Of a stretch of 9,076 bases of DNA, positions 1 to 5,157 are shown one piece after another. The stretch covers positions 1 to 9,076 of the forward strand of contig JACQXT010000151.1 of NCBI GenBank assembly GCA_016208665.1, read 5' to 3'. Origin of the DNA: Chitinivibrionia bacterium. Its GTDB lineage: Bacteria; Krumholzibacteriota; Krumholzibacteriia; WVZY01. The notes beneath the pieces were generated by a model that was given only the letters and a program-made list of their open reading frames with translations, did not search any database and was not told the DNA's origin. Within the stretch, counting starts at the first letter, position 1. Each line of letters starts with the position of its first letter. The translations under genes and the position numbers were made by a program.

Positions 1-69
1 GGCCGAGCCGGCGCCGCAGCGCTAGGGAAGCGCCGTCCCAAGCGGCGGCGGACCCCAGACAGGGCACAT
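1..69 (+). other. Leader upstream of first gene, possible 3' end of an upstream gene
   Basis: This short GC-rich stretch precedes the first gene. One frame reads Ala-Glu-Pro-Ala-Pro-Gln-Arg and then TAG at 23-25, which could be the last codons of an upstream gene, but seven codons are too few to prove it. AGGG at 61-64 sits 5 nt before the ATG at 70 and is the likely Shine-Dalgarno site. Complementary GC-rich segments (around 12-17 and 42-47) could pair, but no T-tract follows, so I do not call a terminator. No -10/-35 promoter is recognisable. Confidence 0.35.
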
Positions 70-1035
70 ATGCGGACATTCAAGGCATCCGCACTGTTAC
101 GGAAAGCTGCAATAGGGGGCTCGATGCTCCCTATTGCGTTCTCTCCCCTTCTGGATTCCTGCGTGGAGCGGCGGGAGTTTACCTATCCCGCGAAGGACGA
201 AGTCGTCGCGCGCGTCGACGGCGAAGAGGTCATGAAGAACGAATTCGAGCTTCTCCTGCCGAAGGACGCGGAATTCGAGATGACGGCGGAGGAACGGCAC
301 GCGTATCTCGAATCGTGGATCACTACGGAACTCCTGTACCGGGAAGCGGTGCGTTCGGGGCTGGGAGAGGACGAGGAAATCCGGGCGCGGCTCCTGCAGG
401 TAAAGAAGGACCTGATAGCCGACCGGCTGGTGCAGCGCGTGGTCCAGGAGAGAGCGGTCGTCTCCGAGGCGGAAGTCCGGGCGTATTACGAACGGCACAA
501 GCGGGAGTACACGAACGAATTCAGCGTGAGCCATGTGCTCGTGGCTACCATGGAGGAGGCGGTGATGGTGAAGGAACGCCTGAAACACGAGCCGTTCGAC
601 CGCGTGGCAAGAATGTATTCCTTGGACAAGGATTCGCGCCACGGCGGCGACCTCGGATTCCTGTCGAAGGGGAACATGATGCCCGAATTCGAGGACGCGG
701 TATTTCGCATGGCCGTCGGAGACGTCAGCGACATCATAGAATCGGAATTCGGGTATCATGTCATCACGCTGAGGGATATTCGCCCTGCCAAGCAGGAAGT
801 CTCATTCGAGGATTTCAAGGAAGAAATCGCCGGCCGGCTGATGATGAAGAAGAGGACGGCGGTGTACGACAGCCTGGTCGCGGCGCTCAGAAGCAGCAGG
901 AACGTCCAGATACTGGACCAGGAGCTCATGGCGATCATGGACGGAGAGGAGCCGGACACCCTGCCGGCGAGCTTCGGCTTCTCCATGGAGGAGCCGGACT
1001 CGTTCGCCGTCGAGGAACCGGATACGTTCGAGTGA
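70..1035 (+). CDS. Parvulin-type peptidyl-prolyl cis-trans isomerase, probable lipoprotein (PrsA/SurA-like)
   Basis: This 321-residue protein is a predicted envelope foldase that isomerises peptidyl-proline bonds. The N-terminus is basic then hydrophobic, followed by Leu28-Asp-Ser-Cys31. That is a plausible but atypical lipobox because of the Asp at -2, so lipidation at Cys31 is inferred. Residues about 40-145 form a SurA_N/PrsA-like helical chaperone region. Residues about 150-237 form one parvulin (rotamase) domain, from Ser-His155-Val-Leu-Val through the Gly-Gly-Asp-Leu-Gly-Phe motif to Phe-Gly-Tyr-His-Val. The C-terminal tail is acidic and contains three EEPD(S/T) units at residues 293-297, 307-311 and 315-319. 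The ATG at 70 has AGGG 5 nt upstream; a later ATG at 124 would remove most of the signal sequence. The next gene starts 1 nt after the stop and encodes a second parvulin protein, so the two are probably co-expressed. The family assignment is firm; specific clients are unknown. Confidence 0.88.
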   Translation: MRTFKASALLRKAAIGGSMLPIAFSPLLDSCVERREFTYPAKDEVVARVDGEEVMKNEFELLLPKDAEFEMTAEERHAYLESWITTELLYREAVRSGLGEDEEIRARLLQVKKDLIADRLVQRVVQERAVVSEAEVRAYYERHKREYTNEFSVSHVLVATMEEAVMVKERLKHEPFDRVARMYSLDKDSRHGGDLGFLSKGNMMPEFEDAVFRMAVGDVSDIIESEFGYHVITLRDIRPAKQEVSFEDFKEEIAGRLMMKKRTAVYDSLVAALRSSRNVQILDQELMAIMDGEEPDTLPASFGFSMEEPDSFAVEEPDTFE

Positions 1036-1036
1036 T

Positions 1037-2431
1037 ATGAAACGAATCCAGACAACGATATATTCGGTTATGGCTGCATCTCTCTGCATCGCGGGGCCGC
1101 TCTGCGCGCAGAAGGCGCTGGTGGAGAAGGTCGTCGCGGTCGTCGAGGACGAACCGATCTTTCTCAGCGAGCTCGACCAGATGGTCAAGCAGTATATGAT
1201 GCAACGGGGGACAACCGCCGCGACCGACGCGCAACGGCGCGTGTTCGAGGACCAGGCGCTGGAGGAATTGATCGGCAACAAGCTTGTTCTCGTACAAGCC
1301 AAGAAACTCGGGCTCGACGTGCCGTTCTCCGACGTGGAACGCAGGGTCGACCAGGCGCTGGAGGAAAACAGAAAGCTTCTCGGGAGCGAAGAAGCGTTCA
1401 CCAAGCAGCTGGAAGCCGAAGGACTGACGCTGGACGAGCTGAAGCAGCTGTATCGCGAACAGATCCGCAACCGAATGCTCGTCGAACGGGTCCTCGCGAA
1501 GGACATCGACAGGGACGACATGCAGGTGGGCGAGGCCGAATTGCAGAAAAGCTACGAAGAAAAGAAGGGAGATTTCCCGAAGCGCCCCGAGGTAGTCCAT
1601 CTCGCGTCCATCCTGTTTTCCTTTCAATCGTCCGCGGCCGCCCAGGCGGAAGCGAGGCGCGCCGTCGAGGACATTCTTGACAAGATTCTCGGCGGCATGG
1701 ATTTCGCCGAGGCGGCGAAAAAATACTCGCAGGACCCCGGCGCGCCGAACGGAGGCGACCTGGGATTCATGAACCCGGACGATGTCCAGGAAAAGAGTTT
1801 CGCGGAAGCCGCTCTCAAGCTCCGGGACGGCGAGATAAGCCCTCCCGTTCAGACCTCTTTCGGCTTCCACCTCATCCAGCGAGTGGAAAAGAACGATGAT
1901 CGCAATGAATTGCACCTCCGGCACATCCTGGTGAGAATCGTTCCAAGCGACAAGGATATCGAGAGCGTGTTTCAGAAATCCACAATGGTGCGCGAACTGA
2001 TCGCCGCCGGCGCGCCCTTCGATTCTCTCGCAGGCGCGTACAGCGACGACGAGGCCTCGGCATCGGAGGGCGGAGACCTGGGGTGGTTGAAGGTCGAGGA
2101 CTTGCCGGATTTTTTCATGGATATGCTGAGGGATATGAAGCCGGGGGACACGAGCCCCGTGCAGAGGGAAAGCCAGGGATTTCGCATCATCCGCCTGCTG
2201 GACCGGGAGGCGGAACGGGAGTATACGTTCGACGAGGTGAAGGGAGAGCTGAAGAAGCTGCTCGAACAGGAAAAGATGGATGCGATATTCGAGCAATACA
2301 TTCAGGGCTTGAGAAAGAAATTTCTTGTAGAGGGAGCGTATGAGGATCGATCTTTTTCTCAAATATATATGTCTCGCAAAAAGCCGCGCGAAAGCCCAGA
2401 CTCTTTGCGATCGCGGCGCCGTTATCATTAA
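1037..2431 (+). CDS. surA: SurA-like periplasmic chaperone / peptidyl-prolyl isomerase with two parvulin domains
   Basis: This 464-residue protein resembles SurA, which in diderm bacteria escorts outer-membrane proteins through the periplasm. Residues 1-24 look like a Sec signal peptide with cleavage after Leu-Cys-Ala24. Residues about 25-180 are the SurA_N chaperone region, opening with Val-Val-Ala-Val-Val-Glu-Asp-Glu-Pro-Ile. The first parvulin domain lies at about 186-285 (Gly-Gly-Asp-Leu-Gly-Phe, then Phe-Gly-Phe-His). The second lies at about 292-395 (Leu-Arg-His296-Ile-Leu-Val, Gly-Gly-Asp-Leu-Gly-Trp). A helical segment ending near LRKKFLVE is where such proteins normally stop. The frame then continues for about 30 basic residues (from Tyr435 on) that overlap the S4 gene by 92 nt. 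That tail is either read from the overlap or produced by a one-base shift near 2332-2334. SurA next to pdxA is a known E. coli arrangement. The family call is firm; the exact C-terminus is not. Confidence 0.88.
   Translation: MKRIQTTIYSVMAASLCIAGPLCAQKALVEKVVAVVEDEPIFLSELDQMVKQYMMQRGTTAATDAQRRVFEDQALEELIGNKLVLVQAKKLGLDVPFSDVERRVDQALEENRKLLGSEEAFTKQLEAEGLTLDELKQLYREQIRNRMLVERVLAKDIDRDDMQVGEAELQKSYEEKKGDFPKRPEVVHLASILFSFQSSAAAQAEARRAVEDILDKILGGMDFAEAAKKYSQDPGAPNGGDLGFMNPDDVQEKSFAEAALKLRDGEISPPVQTSFGFHLIQRVEKNDDRNELHLRHILVRIVPSDKDIESVFQKSTMVRELIAAGAPFDSLAGAYSDDEASASEGGDLGWLKVEDLPDFFMDMLRDMKPGDTSPVQRESQGFRIIRLLDREAEREYTFDEVKGELKKLLEQEKMDAIFEQYIQGLRKKFLVEGAYEDRSFSQIYMSRKKPRESPDSLRSRRRYH
2331..2336 (+). 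promoter_or_regulatory. Shine-Dalgarno site for the S4 gene, inside the surA-like gene
   Basis: AGGGAG lies 3 nt before the ATG at 2340, or 6 nt if the core is taken as GAGG at 2330-2333. It supports initiation at 2340 within the surA-like reading frame and so makes the 92-nt overlap the current reading of the sequence. Confidence 0.55.
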
Positions 2432-2618
2432 TGCCAGGCCGGCGAAACCTTCCTCAACCGTCGGCGAAGGCGACAGGATCGAACTGGCGCTTCCCGAAAA
2501 AACCGTGATCATCGAAGTGGCGGGGATTCCCGACAGGCAACTCAGCAAGCGGGACGCCCCCCTGTGTTACCGGATCCTTTCCGGCGAGCCGGCCGCGGAG
2601 GACGATCCGGAGTTCTGA
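2340..2618 (+). CDS. S4-domain RNA-binding protein, Hsp15/RqcP (YabO) type
   Basis: This 92-residue protein begins with a canonical S4 fold: Met-Arg2-Ile-Asp4-Leu-Phe-Leu-Lys, then Ala-Lys-Ser-Arg16, Ala-Lys-Ala, Val-Ile-Ile-Asn and Ala-Lys-Pro-Ser-Ser, followed by Gly-Asp-Arg-Ile. The later segment (Leu-Ser-Lys-Arg-Asp-Ala-Pro-Leu-Cys-Tyr-Arg-Ile-Leu) resembles the C-terminal part of Bacillus YabO/RqcP rather than the longer basic tail of E. coli Hsp15 (HslR). Members of this family bind stalled 50S subunits carrying peptidyl-tRNA and take part in ribosome rescue or C-terminal tailing. That role is inferred from family resemblance. The S4 core starts immediately at the ATG, so a later start would destroy the domain. 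AGGGAG at 2331-2336 provides a ribosome binding site inside the surA-like gene. No RqcH partner lies in the window. Which of RqcP and Hsp15 is the better match is uncertain. Confidence 0.85.
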   Translation: MRIDLFLKYICLAKSRAKAQTLCDRGAVIINARPAKPSSTVGEGDRIELALPEKTVIIEVAGIPDRQLSKRDAPLCYRILSGEPAAEDDPEF

Positions 2619-2627
2619 ACAGCCTTC

Positions 2628-2634
2628 GGGAGGA
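2628..2634 (+). promoter_or_regulatory. Shine-Dalgarno site that fixes the pdxA start
   Basis: GGGAGGA lies 7 nt before the ATG at 2642. The same frame is open upstream to a possible start at 2564, but that would overlap the S4 gene and add 26 residues unlike PdxA. The strong site here, together with PdxA homology beginning just after it, favours 2642. Confidence 0.75.
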
Positions 2635-2641
2635 CGCTCTC

Positions 2642-3493
2642 ATGCGGGGCCGAACTTCACATCCGGTTATCGCCGTTACGATCGGGGATCCCGCAGGGAT
2701 AGGCCCCGAAATCACGGCCCGCTTTTTTGCGGGATTCAAGCCGGTCAAATCCATCGCGGTCGTCATTGGGGCGAGCGGCGCCCTCGAACCATGGGCGAAA
2801 CGGTTCGGGTGGAGTATGGAGTTCGCCGATGGGGGAGGCAGTCTTTCCGGGATTCGCCAAAAGCAAAGAGGCACGGTTCTTGTTCTCGACACGGGGTGCA
2901 CGGACGCGGTCCGCGCGGGCGAGCACAGCAGAAGCGGCGGGCTGCATGCGGGGAAATCGGTGGAACTTGCGTGCCGGCTTGTAAATACACGATTAGTCGA
3001 TGCGATTGTGACGGCGCCGATCTCCAAGAAGGCGCTCAACATGGCTGGATATAAATACACCGGCCACACCGAAATGCTCGCCGATTTGCTGAAATCCGGC
3101 ACATGCGAAATGATGATGGTGTTCCGGAAACTGAGGGTGGTCCCGCTGACGCGACATCTTCCGGTGAGCGAAGTGAGCGCCCGAATAACGTTCGACGGGA
3201 CGGTGCGGTGCATCATGACGGTCGACGCCGCCTTGAGGGCGCTCTTCGGCATCGAGCGCCCGAAGATAGCCGTTGCGGCGCTCAATCCTCACGCGGGAGA
3301 CGAGGGGCTCTTAGGCAGCGAGGAAATCATGGTGCTCCGGCCCGCGCTCGAGGAGGCGCGCGCCCGCGGGGCGGATGTAACCGGGCCGGTTCCCGGAGAT
3401 GTTCTGTTTCAATCCGCACGCACAAATCTCAAGGAAGCGTTCCTGCTGGCGGAGACGCTGGCGAAACGACAACGGAAAGCGAAGCGCGTATGA
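2642..3493 (+). CDS. pdxA: 4-hydroxythreonine-4-phosphate dehydrogenase PdxA, internally deleted near the C-terminus
   Basis: PdxA oxidises 4-phosphooxy-L-threonine in the DXP-dependent pyridoxal phosphate pathway and works as a cytoplasmic, metal-dependent dimer. Visible family features are Ile14-Gly-Asp-Pro-Ala-Gly-Ile-Gly-Pro-Glu, the Ala-Pro-Ile-Ser-Lys-Lys-Ala motif, Tyr-Thr-Gly-His142-Thr-Glu, Thr-Arg-His172-Leu-Pro, Asn-Pro-His-Ala-Gly-Asp-Glu-Gly and Gly-Pro-Val-Pro-Gly-Asp-Val-Leu-Phe-Gln257. The family then normally has a block with Met-Tyr-His-Asp-Gln-Gly (third metal-binding His, H266 in E. coli), Phe-Gly-Arg-Gly-Val-Asn and Arg-Thr-Ser-Val-Asp-His-Gly. Here it jumps from Gln257-Ser-Ala directly to Thr-Asn-Leu-Lys-Glu-Ala, which resembles the final helix. 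About 57 residues are missing: the protein has 283, against roughly 330-340 expected. The frame stays open, so a truncated protein would be made, but it is unlikely to be active. The stop overlaps the ftsE start as ATGA. The identity is firm; whether the deletion is biological is open. Confidence 0.88.
   Translation: MRGRTSHPVIAVTIGDPAGIGPEITARFFAGFKPVKSIAVVIGASGALEPWAKRFGWSMEFADGGGSLSGIRQKQRGTVLVLDTGCTDAVRAGEHSRSGGLHAGKSVELACRLVNTRLVDAIVTAPISKKALNMAGYKYTGHTEMLADLLKSGTCEMMMVFRKLRVVPLTRHLPVSEVSARITFDGTVRCIMTVDAALRALFGIERPKIAVAALNPHAGDEGLLGSEEIMVLRPALEEARARGADVTGPVPGDVLFQSARTNLKEAFLLAETLAKRQRKAKRV
3410..3421 (+). other. Apparent internal deletion junction in pdxA
   Basis: Here the PdxA alignment passes from Leu-Phe-Gln (ending 3412) directly to the segment before the last helix. 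Comparison from memory with E. coli PdxA puts the missing block at about 57 codons (about 170 bp). The exact breakpoint cannot be fixed without a relative that has the full gene. Confidence 0.65.
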
Positions 3494-4272
3494 CGGCGGA
3501 GCGCGGCGAAGAGATACGAAATATTATCGGCATCTACCACTTGTCGAAGCGGTACAACGAGAAGTTTGCGCTCGACGACATCAACCTGCATGTCGCGAAC
3601 GGGGAATTCGTGTTTCTCGTCGGGCCGAGCGGGGCAGGCAAGAGCACGTTGCTCAAGCTCATCTACATGGACGATTTCCCGACGGAAGGCCAGGTGATCG
3701 TCGGGCCCTTCGTTTCGACGCAAATGAAACGCAGCAAGGTCTCGCTTCTCAGGAGAAAGATCGGCGTCGTCTTCCAGAGTTTCAGGCTGCTGTACGACAG
3801 GGACGTGTTCGAAAACGTCGCCATCGCGATGCGGGTTACCGGCGAATCAAGCTATGAAATCAAGAAAAAGGTCGCGCAGGTCCTGACGCAGGTGGGCCTG
3901 TACCATAAGAGGAACGAGATGCCGAGCACGCTGTCCGGGGGAGAGCAGCAGCGAATCGCCATCGCTCGCGCGGTCGTCAACAGCCCGGCGGTGCTGCTCG
4001 CGGACGAGCCGACGGGCAACCTCGATCCGGAAGTGACGGAGGAGATTCTGAAGCTGCTGTTTCATATCAACGCGGGCGGGACGGCCGTGCTGATGGCGAC
4101 CCACGACCTGGCGTTGGTGAAGCAATTCGGCCAGAGAATCCTCTTCCTGCGGGACGGGCGGCTCCAGGAGGACAAGATTCTCGGATACAAGGGCGATCTC
4201 AGCCAGCGGCTCGAGCGCATTCAGAAGGATCCCGGCCGCTTCGGCCCCGGGTGGAACCCGGGCACAAAATGA
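3490..4272 (+). CDS. ftsE: Cell division ATP-binding protein FtsE
   Basis: FtsE is the cytoplasmic ATPase of the FtsEX complex, which is ABC-like but does not transport. It couples the divisome to periplasmic peptidoglycan hydrolase activation. All nucleotide-binding motifs are present: Walker A Gly45-Pro-Ser-Gly-Ala-Gly-Lys51-Ser-Thr, Q-loop Gln96, signature Leu148-Ser-Gly-Gly-Glu-Gln-Gln, Walker B ending Asp172-Glu173 followed by Pro-Thr-Gly-Asn-Leu-Asp, and H-loop His205. The ATG at 3490 overlaps the pdxA stop as ATGA, with GGAAAG at 3474-3479 about 10 nt upstream. The frame is open far upstream inside pdxA, but that part has no FtsE similarity. At 260 residues it is longer than E. coli FtsE (222). 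The extra length is mostly a C-terminal tail after about residue 228, rich in charged residues and ending Gly-Trp-Asn-Pro-Gly-Thr-Lys. The gene overlaps ftsX, its obligate partner. Confidence 0.95.
   Translation: MTAERGEEIRNIIGIYHLSKRYNEKFALDDINLHVANGEFVFLVGPSGAGKSTLLKLIYMDDFPTEGQVIVGPFVSTQMKRSKVSLLRRKIGVVFQSFRLLYDRDVFENVAIAMRVTGESSYEIKKKVAQVLTQVGLYHKRNEMPSTLSGGEQQRIAIARAVVNSPAVLLADEPTGNLDPEVTEEILKLLFHINAGGTAVLMATHDLALVKQFGQRILFLRDGRLQEDKILGYKGDLSQRLERIQKDPGRFGPGWNPGTK
4246..4262 (+). repeat. Perfect hairpin covering the ftsX ribosome-binding region
   Basis: CCCGGGT at 4246-4252 and ACCCGGG at 4256-4262 are exact reverse complements separated by GGA. The 7-bp stem ends 6 nt before the ftsX ATG and contains the only G-rich candidate ribosome binding site (GGG, 4260-4262). 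It would be opened by ribosomes finishing ftsE, which suggests translational coupling. It also lies in coding sequence (Gly and Pro codons) and could be incidental. Confidence 0.45.
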
Positions 4273-5147
4273 ACTGGAACCAGGCCACCTATCTCATGCG
4301 CGAAGCGTTTCGCACGATGAACCGGCAGCGGGCCGTCACCATCGTGTCCGTTGCGATCATGAGCCTTTCCCTGCTCATCCTCGCCGTCTTTCTCATGATC
4401 ACGGACAACATGATGCTCCTGATGGACCGGAGCAAGGACGAGATGAAGCTGTACGTCTATCTCGACGACGGGCTCACGAACGAGCAAATGAACGCGGCGT
4501 ACAACGGCATCATCCGCATGGAGGCGGTCGACGAGCTCGTATTCATCTCAAAAGACGAAGCCTTCGCGGAATTCCGGGCGCAGCTCGGAGAAGAGAGCGA
4601 GCTGCTGGAAGCGCTCGAAACCAATCCGCTGCCCGCGTCGTTTCGCGTGTCCGTCAAGGACGTGTACAAAGAAACGGCGACGCTCGAGACGCTCGCCTCG
4701 ACAATCGGCCGGCTCGACGGCGTCGCGGAAGTCAACTACGGCAAGGAATTCATCGAGCGATTCTCTTCGATCACGCACGCGGTTCTCTACGTCGATATGG
4801 TCGTGGGACTGATCGTGATCCTCTCCTCCCTGTTCATTATCGCGAATACCGTTCACCTCGCCGTCGTGAGCAGGAAAGAGACGATCGAAATCCTCAAACT
4901 CGTCGGCGCCACGAACCGGTTCATCACGACGCCGTTTTTCATCGAGGGGGCGTTTCAAGGCGGCATCGCCGCCCTCATCTCGCTCGCGGCGTTATCCGCG
5001 ATCTTCGGCGCGGGAAGGAACGCCGTGCCCGGCCTGGTGTTTTTCTCCCCCGACAAGGCGGTTATCTTCGTGCTCGTGTGCATCGCCATGGGCGCGCTCG
5101 GCAGCCTCGCGGCTCTCAGGAGATACCTGCGGATAGAAATCGGATGA
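4269..5147 (+). CDS. ftsX: Cell division protein FtsX
   Basis: FtsX is the membrane partner of FtsE; its large extracytoplasmic loop recruits and activates EnvC-type proteins. The 292-residue product is of normal length. It has an N-terminal cytoplasmic helix (Asn-Trp-Asn-Gln-Ala-Thr...Arg-Glu-Ala), one membrane segment at about residues 21-45, and an extracytoplasmic domain at about 50-170 containing the family hallmark Asn-Pro-Leu-Pro-Ala-Ser-Phe-Arg-Val. Three further membrane segments follow. The cytoplasmic loop Arg-Lys-Glu-Thr-Ile-Glu-Ile-Leu-Lys-Leu-Val-Gly-Ala-Thr is typical of FtsX. The ATG at 4269 overlaps the ftsE stop as ATGA. An in-frame GTG at 4251 would add six residues but lies inside a hairpin, so I prefer 4269. 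The envC-like gene follows 10 nt later, completing an ftsE-ftsX-envC set. Confidence 0.95.
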   Translation: MNWNQATYLMREAFRTMNRQRAVTIVSVAIMSLSLLILAVFLMITDNMMLLMDRSKDEMKLYVYLDDGLTNEQMNAAYNGIIRMEAVDELVFISKDEAFAEFRAQLGEESELLEALETNPLPASFRVSVKDVYKETATLETLASTIGRLDGVAEVNYGKEFIERFSSITHAVLYVDMVVGLIVILSSLFIIANTVHLAVVSRKETIEILKLVGATNRFITTPFFIEGAFQGGIAALISLAALSAIFGAGRNAVPGLVFFSPDKAVIFVLVCIAMGALGSLAALRRYLRIEIG

Positions 5148-5150
5148 TTC

Positions 5151-5154
5151 GAGG
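5151..5154 (+). promoter_or_regulatory. Shine-Dalgarno site for the envC-like gene
   Basis: GAGG lies 3 nt before the ATG at 5158 and 6 nt before a second ATG at 5161. The spacing favours 5161, which would drop one residue from a long signal peptide. I keep the outer ATG for the feature boundary. Confidence 0.4.
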
Positions 5155-5157
5155 TCT

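Noticed and set aside
241..750. Five GAATTC hexamers in 510 nt (241, 271, 517, 685, 745)
   Set aside because: All five are in the same codon phase and encode Glu-Phe; they reflect codon choice for a dipeptide common in this protein, not a site array.
2362..2371. AT-rich ATATATAT-type stretches (also near 8620 and 8964) as possible -10 promoter elements
   Set aside because: They fall inside conserved coding sequence (the S4 gene and metG), have no convincing -35 partner, and are not upstream of a gene start.
935..2548. 537-codon open frame on the - strand across the surA-like gene and S4 gene
   Set aside because: It lies wholly antisense to clear SurA and S4 coding sequence, has no recognisable domain, and is the expected shadow of GC-rich codon usage.
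2564..2641. Earlier start for pdxA
   Set aside because: It would overlap the S4 gene by 55 nt and add residues with no PdxA similarity, while GGGAGGA is well placed for the ATG at 2642.
3103..3489. Upstream in-frame extension of ftsE into pdxA
   Set aside because: The translation before 3490 is Arg/Gly/Ala-rich and unlike FtsE, and it overlaps real PdxA motifs; the ATGA junction fixes the start at 3490.
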